From: Polaromonas sp.
GTDB lineage: Bacteria > Pseudomonadota > Gammaproteobacteria > Burkholderiales > Burkholderiaceae_C
Reading direction: 5' to 3'
Length of the DNA: 64,000 nt
Assembly (NCBI GenBank): GCA_013298945.1
Contig: JAAFJR010000009.1
Location: forward strand, 18,737-82,736
Part shown: positions 44,429 through 53,753 of the stretch, piece by piece
Numbering within the stretch: position 1 is the stretch's first letter
Layout: each line of letters opens with the position of its first letter
The notes under the pieces: generated by a model
Database searches by the model: none
Told to the model about the DNA's origin: nothing
Seen by the model: only the letters and a program-made list of their open reading frames with translations
Translations under genes and position numbers: made by a program

Positions 44429-47214
44429 GCGACCAACTCCAAATTCATTTCATTCATCAATATATCCAAATCTTTGCCAAACAAGCCCCAGGCTTTCTGC
44501 AAGCCGCCTTTGTCGGCCAGTCCGGCGTAATCAAAATCTTCGCGGCTGATGCTGCAGCTGCTGGCAATGTGTTCCTTCATCAGGCGCAGCCAGTCGGTTT
44601 GCTCCGGTGTGAAGGCGCTGCCGCGCTGGGCGTTGTGGCGGAAGATCCAGGTCTGAAAGCGCTTGTCCACTTCGTCGGCAAAGGGCTTGAGCTCAGCCCC
44701 TTCGCCATCCAAGCCCAGCGCAAAGCGCAGCAGCGAGACCAAATCAGTGAGCTGGCGCTTGCGGTCTGCGCCTTTCACCTGGCTGGCCTGCACGCGGGCA
44801 TAGGCACTCCACAGGCGCTCGGTGGTCAGCATCAACGGTGGCTTACTCAGGTGCTCGTGCAGGTCTTCGATCATGTCGAAGGTGAGCGCACGGCGCTCGT
44901 AGGGCTGTTGGTAGAAAAAATCCAATGCGGCGATTTCGTCCTTGTGCTGCTTCAAATAGTCGGCAAAGGTTTGTATCACTGCCTTGGCTTGCGACTCGGC
45001 CTGTTCATTGAAGCCGGAGAAGATGACCTGATCGAGGTTGATGTGGTCGATGAGTTGCTCGCGCTCACGGTGAGCGCTTTCGATCTCAACGCGCAGCTCG
45101 GGTTGGTCAAATGGGGCGCAAGCGGCAGCTACGCGCACTGCGCGGGCGGCTTCGATTTCAGCTGGCAACAAGGTATCCTCAGAACGGGTAATGCCTTGGG
45201 CGCGGGCGTTAGCCAACGCGGCTTGCACGATGGCATCGGGGTTCAGTGCGACGATCAGGCCCTTGCCCAGCTCGGCCACAGGGATGCCACCACTGGCTTT
45301 TGCTATACGGGCTTGCGCCTTGTCATCCAGTTGTTTGGCAAGGCGCACTAGGCGGTTGGCCAGCGAGAGCACAGTATCGTCATCGCGGCTGCCCATAGCT
45401 ACGCCTTGCAGCAGGTCTTTGAGCGCCATACCGGGTTTTTTCTCCAGCGGTCGGCTTTCGGTTTTTAGCGATTTTTCCACGCCTACCGCATCAATCAGCA
45501 CAAAGCGGGTTTTGGCACCGTCAGCTGAGTTGCTGACGCGTTTGAGACTATCTCCATCAAGGCTGCGAACACCGCGCCCTTTCATCTGCTCGTAATAGCC
45601 TTTGCTGCGCACATCGCGCATGAAGAGCAGCACTTCCAGTGGCTTCACATCGGTGCCTGTGGCGATCATGTCCACCGTCACTGCAATACGTGGGTTGTAG
45701 TCGTTGCGGAAGCTAGAGAGGATGCTGTCTGCGTCTTCTTCAGCGCGGTAGGTGACCTTTTTACAAAAGGCGTTCCCTTGGCCGTAGACCTCGCGCAGGA
45801 TGTTGATGATGTCATCGGCGTGGCTGTCGGTCTTGGCGAAGATAAGGGTCTTGGGCGTTTCTTTGCGGGTGGGGAAAATTTGCGTCTCTACGGCGATTTT
45901 CATGGCCTGAATGACTTGGCGAATCTGGCTGACATTCACCACTGAGCGGTCTAGTTCTTTGCCGGTGTAGGTGGCATCGTCTTCGGTCTCGGCCCAACGC
46001 TTTTTGCGGGTTTGCCGGTCGCGGTGGTCCACCCATTCTTTGGCTCTGAGCTCGGCGCCCGTTTTGGTGATCTCGGTTTCGATCTCCCACACGTCGTAGC
46101 CCACGTTCACGCCGTCAGCCACCGATTGCTCATAGGTGTATTCGGCCACGATGTTTTCGTTAAAGAAACCGAAGGTGCGTTTGTCTGGCGTGGCGGTGAG
46201 GCCTATCAGGCTGGCATCGAAGTAGTCGAGCACCTGCTTCCACAAGTTGTAGATGCTGCGGTGGCATTCGTCGATGATGATGAAATCGAAGGTTTCTACC
46301 GGTACAGCCGGGTTGTAACGGACGAGCTTTTCCTGCTTGGCGCTTTGCTGCACTTCATTGAGCGACACGTCTTCTGCTGATTCATCAATCGGCTCGCCGC
46401 TCAGGATGGCGTACATACGCTGAATGGTGCTAATGCACACCTGCGAATGCGGGTCGATATTGGGTGAGGCGAGGCGCTGCACGTTGTACAACTCCGTGAA
46501 CTTGCGGCCATCGTCAGGCGGCGTGTAAGCCATGAATTCCTGATGCGCCTGCTTGCCGAGGTTGCGGGTATCGACCAGAAACAGAATGCGGCGGGCAGCC
46601 CCGAACTTGAGCAGGCGGTACACCGAAGTGATGGCTGTGAAGGTTTTGCCCGCGCCAGTGGCCATATGCACCAAGGCGCGAGGTTTGTTTAGTGCCAGCG
46701 ATTGCTCAAGGCCAGTGACGGCACTCACTTGGCAGTCGCGCAGATTACGTTCGGGCAAGGCAGGCATTTGCTCAGCTAAACGGCGGCGTAGCGTTTCTGG
46801 TTGCGCCAACCAAGCCGCCAGTGTTTCCGGTTTGAAGAAATGGAAGATTTCGCGCGAACGCGGCACCGGGTCGACACTATCGGTAAAGCGGATGATTTGA
46901 CCGGTGGCCTCGTACAGGAAGCGCAACGGGTTGCTGTCCTTGCGCCATTTGAGCGCGGCGTTGGCGTAGCGCTCGGTCTGGTTTTCGGTAACGGTGAGGT
47001 TTTCGCCCGCGCTGTCTTTCTTGGCTTCAATGACGCCCACGGGATTGCGGTTGACGAACAGCACATAGTCCGCCGGGCCGGTATCTGTAGGGTATTCGCG
47101 CACAGCCACACCAAGCGCTGCACCCAAGTTGAGCTGCTTCATGTCTTGAATGACCCAGCCAGCCTGTTCCAGCTTTTGGTCAATCAGTTGGCGTGCTTTA
47201 GCCTCCGGCGTCAT
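44425..47214 (-). CDS. hsdR: Type I restriction endonuclease subunit
   Basis: A 929-residue motor-nuclease. The N-terminal nuclease domain (NRNPVGVIEAKKDS contains the E-x-K of the PDDEXK site, about 51-64) is followed by the SF2 translocase: MATGAGKTFTA (Walker A), IIDECHRS (Walker B, DECH), GLTATPDKRTFG and the helicase C motifs MIATGTDVKPLE and QMKGRGVRS. It cleaves unmodified DNA after translocation. It is the first gene of the operon. About 175 bases separate it from the tRNA-Met terminator. Confidence 0.95.
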   Translation of the reverse strand: MTPEAKARQLIDQKLEQAGWVIQDMKQLNLGAALGVAVREYPTDTGPADYVLFVNRNPVGVIEAKKDSAGENLTVTENQTERYANAALKWRKDSNPLRFLYEATGQIIRFTDSVDPVPRSREIFHFFKPETLAAWLAQPETLRRRLAEQMPALPERNLRDCQVSAVTGLEQSLALNKPRALVHMATGAGKTFTAITSVYRLLKFGAARRILFLVDTRNLGKQAHQEFMAYTPPDDGRKFTELYNVQRLASPNIDPHSQVCISTIQRMYAILSGEPIDESAEDVSLNEVQQSAKQEKLVRYNPAVPVETFDFIIIDECHRSIYNLWKQVLDYFDASLIGLTATPDKRTFGFFNENIVAEYTYEQSVADGVNVGYDVWEIETEITKTGAELRAKEWVDHRDRQTRKKRWAETEDDATYTGKELDRSVVNVSQIRQVIQAMKIAVETQIFPTRKETPKTLIFAKTDSHADDIINILREVYGQGNAFCKKVTYRAEEDADSILSSFRNDYNPRIAVTVDMIATGTDVKPLEVLLFMRDVRSKGYYEQMKGRGVRSLDGDSLKRVSNSADGAKTRFVLIDAVGVEKSLKTESRPLEKKPGMALKDLLQGVAMGSRDDDTVLSLANRLVRLAKQLDDKAQARIAKASGGIPVAELGKGLIVALNPDAIVQAALANARAQGITRSEDTLLPAEIEAARAVRVAAACAPFDQPELRVEIESAHREREQLIDHINLDQVIFSGFNEQAESQAKAVIQTFADYLKQHKDEIAALDFFYQQPYERRALTFDMIEDLHEHLSKPPLMLTTERLWSAYARVQASQVKGADRKRQLTDLVSLLRFALGLDGEGAELKPFADEVDKRFQTWIFRHNAQRGSAFTPEQTDWLRLMKEHIASSCSISREDFDYAGLADKGGLQKAWGLFGKDLDILMNEMNLELVA

Positions 47215-47390
47215 AGACTTACTTTACGTATCTGCCAAAACTAACATTCATTAACGATCCCTTCAATGATTAAACTAGTCTAACAGAGCACGATTCAATA
47301 GCTTCAGCTGATGCTAACCTGCTTTACAGAAAATCACTGACTATTCATCACAATCTATAACCATGACATTAACCATGAAACCATGAAAAA

Positions 47391-47418
47391 AGCCTTTGAC
47401 TCTTGCGAATCAAAGGCT
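47391..47418 (-). terminator. Terminator of the tRNA-Met gene
   Basis: Stem AGCCTTTGA/TCAAAGGCT with a 10-base loop. On the minus strand the 3' arm is followed by TTTTTT, about 10 bases past the CCA end of the tRNA gene. The + strand is also flanked by A and T runs, so it may act in both directions. Confidence 0.88.
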
Positions 47419-47427
47419 TTTTAGTTT

Positions 47428-47504
47428 TGGTGGTCGTAGGTGGATTTGAACCACCGACTTCAGCATTATGAATGCTGCGCTCTAACCAACTGAGCTATAC
47501 GACC
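47428..47504 (-). tRNA. tRNA-Met (CAT anticodon, elongator type)
   Basis: A 77-base gene on the minus strand. The acceptor GGTCGTA/TACGACC is followed by A and an encoded CCA. D-arm GCTCAGTTGGTTAGAGC, anticodon arm CAGCA-TTCATAA-TGCTG with anticodon CAT, and T-arm GGTGGTTCAAATCCACC all fold. The GGTTAGAGC D-loop and the acceptor resemble elongator tRNA-Met rather than initiator; tRNA-Ile(CAT) is less likely from the acceptor and T-arm. Confidence 0.95.
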
Positions 47505-47563
47505 GAGCCTGAAATTATAGCTGTTTTTGGGCTACCTTGGCAAATTTAGGTGCGGTAATTACT

Positions 47564-48649
47564 TTAAGGGCTAAACAAGAAGTTCATCACGTCGCCATCT
47601 TTGACCACGTAGTCCTTGCCCTCGGCACGCATTTTACCGGCGTCTTTCGCGCCTTGCTCGCCTTTGAGGGCGATGTAGTCGTCAAAGGCGATGGTTTGGG
47701 CGCGAATGTAGCCTTTTTCGAAGTCGGTATGAATCACGCCAGCCGCTTGCGGGCCGGTGTCGCCGATGTGGATGGTCCAAGCACGGACTTCTTTGACGCC
47801 AGCGGTGAAGTAGGTTTGTAGACCTAAGAGCTTGTAGGCGGCGCGAATCAAGCGATCCAAGCCTGGCTCGGTTTGGCCCAGCTCTTCCAAGAACATTTTG
47901 CGGTCTTCGTCGTCCATTTCAGCCATTTCGGCCTCTAACTTCGCGCAAATAGCCACCACAGGCGCGTTTTGCGCTTTGGCGTAAGCGGTCAATCGGTCCA
48001 GCATGGGGTTGTTTTCAAAGCCGGTTTCAGACACGTTGGCCACAAACATGGCGGGTTTGGCGGTGATGAGGAAGAATTGCTTCAGCAGCACGTGCTCTTC
48101 TTTGCTGAAATCAATCGTCCGCACGGGCTTGGTTTCATTCAACGCGACTTGGCATTTTTCCAAAATCGCCACCAGTTTGGCCGATTCTTTGTCGCCCGAA
48201 CGCGCTAATTTGCTGACCCTGTGCAGGCCCTTTTCAACCGCGCCCAAATCAGCCAAGCACAGCTCGGTTTGGATGACTTCGATGTCGTCAATTGGGTCTA
48301 CCTTGCCAGCCACGTGGATGACGTTGTCGTCCTCAAAACAACGCACCACGTTGATGGTCGCGTCGGTTTGGCGGATGTGCTCTAAAAACTTGTTACCCAA
48401 GCCTTCGCCGGTACTTGCACCAGCGACTAAACCGGCAATGTCCACAAACTCGACAATCGCAGGGACGATACGCTCTGGCGAAATGATCGCCGCGAGCTTT
48501 TGCAAGCGCGGGTCTGGCACTTCGACGACGCCGACGTTGGGCTCAATCGTGCAAAACGGGTAGTTTTCAGCAGCAATGCCGGCCTTGGTCAAGGCGTTAA
48601 ACAGAGTCGATTTACCGACGTTGGGCAAGCCCACAATTCCGCATTTCAT
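47564..48649 (-). CDS. ychF: Redox-regulated ATPase YchF (Obg-like)
   Basis: A 361-residue Obg-family NTPase. It has the P-loop GLPNVGKST (about 7-15), switch motif [17 protein letters not shown], and the NxxE-type (not NKxD) base-recognition segment FVANVSE that gives ATP specificity. A coiled-coil insertion and a C-terminal TGS domain ([33 protein letters not shown]) follow. It binds ribosomes and is implicated in stress responses. It starts 151 bases downstream of the MOSC gene on the same strand, with repeat copy R6 between. Confidence 0.96.
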   Translation of the reverse strand: MKCGIVGLPNVGKSTLFNALTKAGIAAENYPFCTIEPNVGVVEVPDPRLQKLAAIISPERIVPAIVEFVDIAGLVAGASTGEGLGNKFLEHIRQTDATINVVRCFEDDNVIHVAGKVDPIDDIEVIQTELCLADLGAVEKGLHRVSKLARSGDKESAKLVAILEKCQVALNETKPVRTIDFSKEEHVLLKQFFLITAKPAMFVANVSETGFENNPMLDRLTAYAKAQNAPVVAICAKLEAEMAEMDDEDRKMFLEELGQTEPGLDRLIRAAYKLLGLQTYFTAGVKEVRAWTIHIGDTGPQAAGVIHTDFEKGYIRAQTIAFDDYIALKGEQGAKDAGKMRAEGKDYVVKDGDVMNFLFSP

Positions 48650-48687
48650 GCTATTGATTTCCAGTTAAATGACGATGATGATAATTT

Positions 48688-48737
48688 TGCTATATTTTTA
48701 ATAGCTGCTTAGGCAATAAATACGCCGGATAGATGCC
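48688..48737 (-). repeat. Dispersed intergenic repeat, copy R6 (reverse orientation)
   Basis: On the minus strand: GGCATCTATCCGGCGTATTT, then ATTGCCTAAGCAGCTATTAA, then AAATATAGCA. It is the only copy in reverse orientation. It lies just upstream of ychF and may be within its 5' untranslated region. Confidence 0.9.
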
Positions 48738-48800
48738 AATTCAGGCTCTATTTTACCTATTTTCACGGTTTTACCTCAAAAAACAGCCCCAAACGGACTT

Positions 48801-49685
48801 CTAGAACGTGTAGTTCGCTCCCACAGCATGCCCCACGCGCAGGGTAGAGCCTTCGCCTTTGAGGATGATGGCGTTCATGCCCAAAGTCACTGCGCCATCC
48901 ATCAATTGGTTAGCTCGGTAGCTTTGCAGCATATCGGCCACGGCTGTGCCTTGTTTGCCGTTTTGCAAATCCACATCGGGAATGGTGCAGCGGGCGCAGG
49001 GTTTGACGTGTTTGAGCTGAGCTTCGCCTTCTTTGGTGGCTATGTGCAGGGTGTCTAGGCGGTCTTCGTCATGGGCGTCAATGCCCGTTAGCACCACGTT
49101 CGGGCGGAAACTTTGCATGGCAACGGCACGTTCACCGGCGGCGGTGAGCTTGTCGTTCAGCACTTTGAGCGACGCGACGCTGGTCACCAGCACCGCAAAA
49201 CCATCGTCAAAGCCGTTTTTAGCTTCGATGCCCTTAGTCCACTCCATGCTGGACAGGCGCTTTTGCTCAGGGTCGAAGCGTACCAAACGCACGGTTTGGT
49301 TCAAAAAGTCGCTGAACCAATAAGCCGCCTCGTCGCCCATGTCAAAAGCTTTGACCGTGTCGTCCCACACCGTGACGGTGACGGGTTCGGCCACCTCGTC
49401 AATCGCCAGCTTCAGCGCAGACATGCCGGGCGCTTTGACGATCAGGTCGAAACTGGTCAAAGTCGGCTGAATTAGCGCCATGCGTGGCTCTTCGCGCTGG
49501 GTCAAAAACACGCCGTTTTCATCAACCACCATCCAAGCCCGATCCAAATCCAGCCCCGTATCCGTCAAAACCGCCTCTTTCAGCTCAATAGCGCCGCAAG
49601 ATTTGATGGGGTAAATGAAGAGTTGGGCGATTTTGGCCTTAACGTCGAATCTGGCGTCGAATTGGGTAGGGTATTTGGAGGTCAT
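48801..49685 (-). CDS. MOSC domain-containing protein
   Basis: A 294-residue protein with an N-terminal MOSC_N beta-barrel (AKIAQLFIYPIKSCGAIEL ... FLTQREEPRMALI) and a C-terminal MOSC domain containing the PCARCTIPDVD segment, whose Cys is the conserved molybdenum-ligand position. These resemble YcbX/mARC proteins, which reduce N-hydroxylated compounds with a molybdenum cofactor. It is divergent from the UbiH-like gene; the region between holds repeat copy R7. Confidence 0.9.
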   Translation of the reverse strand: MTSKYPTQFDARFDVKAKIAQLFIYPIKSCGAIELKEAVLTDTGLDLDRAWMVVDENGVFLTQREEPRMALIQPTLTSFDLIVKAPGMSALKLAIDEVAEPVTVTVWDDTVKAFDMGDEAAYWFSDFLNQTVRLVRFDPEQKRLSSMEWTKGIEAKNGFDDGFAVLVTSVASLKVLNDKLTAAGERAVAMQSFRPNVVLTGIDAHDEDRLDTLHIATKEGEAQLKHVKPCARCTIPDVDLQNGKQGTAVADMLQSYRANQLMDGAVTLGMNAIILKGEGSTLRVGHAVGANYTF

Positions 49686-49730
49686 AAAACCATTTTACAC
49701 CATAAAAACCTCTTATTTTAGGTCTTATTT

Positions 49731-49780
49731 TGACTGTAGCCGGCGTATTTGCTGCCTAAGATGCTATTTTATTCATAGCA
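49731..49780 (+). repeat. Dispersed intergenic repeat, copy R7
   Basis: TGACTGTAGCCGGCGTATTT, then GCTGCCTAAGATGCTATTTT, then ATTCATAGCA. It lies between the divergent MOSC and UbiH-like genes, about 45 bases before the latter's start, so it overlaps their promoter region. Confidence 0.88.
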
Positions 49781-49825
49781 AATCACAATCCCCAAAGGTT
49801 TCCCGTAACCTTTTACAATTCCTAC

Positions 49826-50992
49826 ATGAGTACCCATTACGATATTTGCATACAAGGCTCAGGTATCGTTGCCCGAACCTTGGCGTTGCTGTTGGCTAAG
49901 GAGCGGTTTCGGGTGGCTTTGATGGGTTCGCCTAAGCCGGAATCGGCCAGCGACGTTAGAGCCTATGCGCTGAACGCTGCCTCCAAAAACCTACTTGAAT
50001 CACTTCGCGTGTGGCCAGAAGCTGCCCATGCCACCCCGGTTTTGGGCATGCAGGTGCATGGCGATACATCTGGAAAAGTCAATTTCAGTGCTGCCGAGCA
50101 TAGCTCAGAGGCGCTGGCTTGGATTGTGGATGTGCCGGCTTTGGAAGCGCAGATGTTGCAGGCGGTGAAGTATCAACCTCTGATTACGGTGGTTGAACAG
50201 GCAGCGAGCGCTCACTTACAAGAATCAAGCACTGAGATTCGACGCGATTTGACGGTGATTTGCGAAGGCAAAAACAGCGTGACGCGGGAAGAGTTGGGCG
50301 TGGAATTTGACGTGACACCCTATCACCAGCACGCCATCGCGGCACGGCTGACGGGCACGTTGCCGCATGGCAACCAAGCGCTTCAATGGTTCAAAAACGG
50401 TGAAATTTTGGCGTTTTTACCACTTTCTGAGCCGAATCAAACGTATCCGGGGAACTCTGTGGCGTTGGTTTGGTCTGTAGCTGAAGAGCGGGTCAAGGAA
50501 TTGATGGCGTTGAGCAATGAAGCATTTGCCGCAGAAGTGTCGGTCAACAGCGAACATGCTTTGGGCGCGATGACTTTGTACAGCGAACGTGCAGTTTGGC
50601 CGTTACAGCTGGCGCGGGCAGATAAGTGGGTTGGTAAACACCCTATTTTGGGTAGCTGGGCGCTGGCGGGGGACGCGGCGCACACGGTGCACCCGCTGTC
50701 GGGGCAAGGGCTGAACTTGGGGTTGGCGGACGTGGCGGAGCTGGCGCAGGTGCTGGCTGCTGTAAAAGGCAAGGAATATTGGCGCTCTGTAAGCGATTTG
50801 AAGTTGCTCAGGCGTTATGAACGGGCACGAAAATTAGACGCATTTGCATTGGGTACGGTGACGGATGGGCTGCAGCAGCTGTTTGCCAGAAGCGAGTCGC
50901 CCTTGCAGGCGCTGCGCAATTGGGGTATGCAGGGCTTTGAGCGCAGTGGCGGTTTGAAGCAGTGGGTGACGAAACGGGCGATGGGGTTATAA
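49826..50992 (+). CDS. UbiH/UbiF-family FAD-dependent monooxygenase
   Basis: A 388-residue flavoprotein hydroxylase. The FAD dinucleotide motif is degenerate but recognisable (YDICIQGSGIVARTLALLLA, about 5-24). The second FAD motif, ALAGDAAHTVHPLSGQGLNLGL, is canonical. This places it in the ubiquinone-biosynthesis hydroxylases; which ring position it hydroxylates cannot be told. TACAAT at 49814-49819 lies six bases before the ATG, so the transcript could be nearly leaderless. dsbC follows, a common Comamonadaceae pair. Confidence 0.88.
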   Translation: MSTHYDICIQGSGIVARTLALLLAKERFRVALMGSPKPESASDVRAYALNAASKNLLESLRVWPEAAHATPVLGMQVHGDTSGKVNFSAAEHSSEALAWIVDVPALEAQMLQAVKYQPLITVVEQAASAHLQESSTEIRRDLTVICEGKNSVTREELGVEFDVTPYHQHAIAARLTGTLPHGNQALQWFKNGEILAFLPLSEPNQTYPGNSVALVWSVAEERVKELMALSNEAFAAEVSVNSEHALGAMTLYSERAVWPLQLARADKWVGKHPILGSWALAGDAAHTVHPLSGQGLNLGLADVAELAQVLAAVKGKEYWRSVSDLKLLRRYERARKLDAFALGTVTDGLQQLFARSESPLQALRNWGMQGFERSGGLKQWVTKRAMGL

Positions 50993-51056
50993 CTGGCGAT
51001 GGATATATTAGCGCGCTCGGTTTTAAATTTTGAATTTATTTAGTTAGGATTTTGAC

Positions 51057-51791
51057 ATGTTGGTTTTACGGAAACTCTCAGTAGCATCAGCTGCACTTAT
51101 TACAGGTTTGCTACTCAGCGTTGGTGCATTTGCAGCCACGCCACAAGATGCGACAATTACCAAAAATCTGAAGGAGCGTTTGCCCAATTTGCCAGCGATT
51201 GACGAAATCAGCAAAACGCCTATGGACGGTTTGTTTGAAGTGCGGGTGAACGGCACTGAGATCTTTTATACGGATGCGGAAGGCAATTTTTTGATTCAAG
51301 GCAGCGTGTTTGACACCAAAGCCCGAAGCAATTTGACTGAAATTCGTACCAATAAGTTAAGCGCGATTGACTTTGACAAGCTTCCGCTGAAAGACGCTTT
51401 CACCATTGTGCGCGGCAATGGCAAGCGCAAGATTGCGGTCTTTGAAGACCCGAACTGTGGCTACTGTAAGCGCTATGAGCGTGAGATGCAAAAAGTGGAC
51501 AATGCGACTTTTTACATGTTCCTCTACCCGATCTTGGGTGCGGATTCAGTGACCAAATCTAACAACCTGTGGTGCGCCAAGGACAAAGCCAAAGCGTGGC
51601 AAGACTACATGGTGCGCGACCAAGCGGTTGTGCCTGCCACCTGCGACACGGCTGCCGTGGCTCGCAATGTCGAATTTGGGAAAAAGTACAAAATCACCGG
51701 TACACCGACCATGTTTTTCGTAGACGGCACACGTGTGCCAGGTGCGATTGATGCGGCGCAGGTTGAGAAGATGTTGGCCGCAGCCAAATGA
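51057..51791 (+). CDS. dsbC: Thiol:disulfide interchange protein DsbC
   Basis: A 244-residue periplasmic disulfide isomerase. A signal peptide (KLSVASAALITGLLLSVGAFA, about 6-26) precedes the N-terminal dimerisation domain (LKERLPNLPAIDEISKTPMDG). The thioredoxin domain follows with active-site CGYC (134-137) in DPNCGYCKRYEREM, and the cis-Pro lies in ITGTPTMFF. It rearranges wrong disulfides with DsbD as reductant. A strong terminator hairpin follows at 51852-51883. Confidence 0.95.
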   Translation: MLVLRKLSVASAALITGLLLSVGAFAATPQDATITKNLKERLPNLPAIDEISKTPMDGLFEVRVNGTEIFYTDAEGNFLIQGSVFDTKARSNLTEIRTNKLSAIDFDKLPLKDAFTIVRGNGKRKIAVFEDPNCGYCKRYEREMQKVDNATFYMFLYPILGADSVTKSNNLWCAKDKAKAWQDYMVRDQAVVPATCDTAAVARNVEFGKKYKITGTPTMFFVDGTRVPGAIDAAQVEKMLAAAK

Positions 51792-51851
51792 GGTGCTGGC
51801 ATCCTATAAATAAAGTTAAAAATTTGACTGTTTAAGTTTTTACCTCATAAC

Positions 51852-51883
51852 AAAAGCGCTGAATAGCGATATTCAGCGCTTTT
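51852..51883 (+). terminator. Strong Rho-independent terminator after dsbC
   Basis: Perfect 14-base arms, AAAAGCGCTGAATA and TATTCAGCGCTTTT, around GCGA, then GCTTTTA. The symmetrical A and T runs would allow termination in both directions, but no gene reads in from the right. Confidence 0.93.
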
Positions 51884-51930
51884 GCTTTTAAGAGGTCTCA
51901 AACCTTGTAGCTTTGCGTTATTCTTGAGCC

Positions 51931-53736
51931 ATGCAAAACCTGATCACCTACAAAGTTGAATTACATGACTTAAACGCACATTTGTTTCAAGTCACGCTGA
52001 CCATTCCTGAGCCAGCCATCACGCAGCATGTGTCGTTGCCTGTTTGGATTCCAGGCAGTTATTTGGTGCGTGAATTTTCCAAAAACTTGCAAAAGCTAAC
52101 CGCTTTCCAAGGTAAAAAGCAATTAGATGCGATTCAAGCTGACAAGTGTTCATGGCAAATAGATTGTGATTCGACCAAACCTTTGGTGATCACTCATCAA
52201 GTTTTTGCATATGACAACTCGGTTCGCACCGCTTGGTTGGATGATGCGCGTGGCTTTTTCAATGGTACAAGTTTGTGTTTGCGTGTGGAAGGACAAGAAG
52301 ACACAACACACGCATTGGAGATACGAGCGCTTTCACAACCACTTTCCACAAAACGCGATTGGCAAGTTGCTACGGGTGCAACACCTTTGAAGATCAACAA
52401 GCAAGGTTTTGGTAGCTACACGTTTGCTAATTACGATGAATTGGCTGACTGCCCCTTTGAAATTGGCTCATTTTGGAGCGGGACGTTCAAAGTGCGAGGC
52501 ATCAATCATCGCTTTGTCGTTGCTGGTGCTGCAGGCTCGTTTGACGGTGCACGCTTGCTGGTAGATACGCAAAAAATCGTTGAAGCTGAAATGGCGTTTT
52601 GGCACCCAGATGGTAAAACTGCAAAACAAAAGCTGCCCTTCAAACACTATGTCTTCATGCTCAATGCGGTTGACGACGGCTATGGTGGCTTAGAGCACCG
52701 AAACTCCACCGCGCTGATTTGTAATCGCAAAGACTTACCCCGCCTGAATGAAGTCAAACAACCCGCTGGCTATACCACGCTGCTTGGTTTGATCAGCCAC
52801 GAATATTTTCACACTTGGAATGTCAAAAGGCTCAAGCCCAAAGAGTTTGCAGAATTCGACTATAGCCAAGAAAATTACACCGAATTGCTGTGGTTTTTCG
52901 AAGGTTTCACCAGCTATTACGACGACTTGCTGCTGCGCCGAGCTGGGTTGATTGACGATGCGCAATATCTAGATTTGCTTTGCAAAACCGCGAACCAAGT
53001 GATGCAAACACCGGGGCGCAAAGTACAAGCTGTTGCTGAGGCAAGCTTTGATGCATGGGTGAAATACTACCGCCCCGAACCCAACACCGCTAATGCAACC
53101 GTGAGCTACTACACCAAGGGCGCTTTGGTGGCGTTGTGTTTTGATTTGACGCTAAGGGCTGAAGGCAAGACCACGCTGGATGACGTAATGCGTGGTTTGT
53201 GGGTACATTGCAAAGCGGGCCCCGTGTCTGAACGCGATTTTGCGACAGTGCTTGAAGAACTCGGCGAGCGCTCATTTGCCAAGGAAATCAAAGCTTGGGT
53301 GCATGGCACGGGTGAATTGCCTGTGCGGAATTTGTTAGCCAAGCATGGCGTTGTTGTTACTGATGAACCTGCACAACTTCAGCAGCGTTTGGGAATGCGC
53401 GTGGCAGAGGCGAATGGCGTCAGTATCAAAGTTGTCTTGAGCGGCAGTGCTGCTGAGAAGGCTGGCTTTGCTCCGGGTGATGAATGGTTGGGCATCTTAG
53501 TCGGCACGGGAAGCAAAGCACAAAGCTGGCGTATTCATAAACTCGACGATTTAGCGCAGTACATCACCGAACATGCGGTAAAAAGTCAAAAAATTACTGC
53601 CTTGGTTGCTCGTGACAAACGCCTCATTCATTTGAGCTTGAACTGGCCTGCCAAGTCAGCAGAACGAACTTGGCAATTTAAAGCAGGTAAAGAAGTGGGT
53701 GAGGTTAAGCAGCTCAGCGCGTGGCTGGCTGCTTAA
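51931..53736 (+). CDS. M61-family metallopeptidase (glycyl aminopeptidase-like) with PDZ domain
   Basis: A 601-residue peptidase. The N-terminal beta domain is followed by the zinc site HEYFH (290-294) in ISHEYFHTWNVKRLKP, with the third ligand Glu in LLWFFEGFTSYYDD. A C-terminal PDZ domain (about 480-575) includes VKVVLSGSAAEKAGFAPGDEWLGI. There is no signal peptide, so it is probably cytoplasmic. Its stop is 17 bases from the end of the convergent DAHP synthase gene. Confidence 0.92.
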   Translation: MQNLITYKVELHDLNAHLFQVTLTIPEPAITQHVSLPVWIPGSYLVREFSKNLQKLTAFQGKKQLDAIQADKCSWQIDCDSTKPLVITHQVFAYDNSVRTAWLDDARGFFNGTSLCLRVEGQEDTTHALEIRALSQPLSTKRDWQVATGATPLKINKQGFGSYTFANYDELADCPFEIGSFWSGTFKVRGINHRFVVAGAAGSFDGARLLVDTQKIVEAEMAFWHPDGKTAKQKLPFKHYVFMLNAVDDGYGGLEHRNSTALICNRKDLPRLNEVKQPAGYTTLLGLISHEYFHTWNVKRLKPKEFAEFDYSQENYTELLWFFEGFTSYYDDLLLRRAGLIDDAQYLDLLCKTANQVMQTPGRKVQAVAEASFDAWVKYYRPEPNTANATVSYYTKGALVALCFDLTLRAEGKTTLDDVMRGLWVHCKAGPVSERDFATVLEELGERSFAKEIKAWVHGTGELPVRNLLAKHGVVVTDEPAQLQQRLGMRVAEANGVSIKVVLSGSAAEKAGFAPGDEWLGILVGTGSKAQSWRIHKLDDLAQYITEHAVKSQKITALVARDKRLIHLSLNWPAKSAERTWQFKAGKEVGEVKQLSAWLAA

Positions 53737-53753
53737 CTTATTTCAAACTACTT

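Noticed and set aside
40340..47504. tRNA-Met as the attachment site of an integrative island
   Set aside because: No convincing copy of the tRNA 3' end was found near 40182-40360 and no integrase gene is present. Only a 7-base ATCCACC match was noted.
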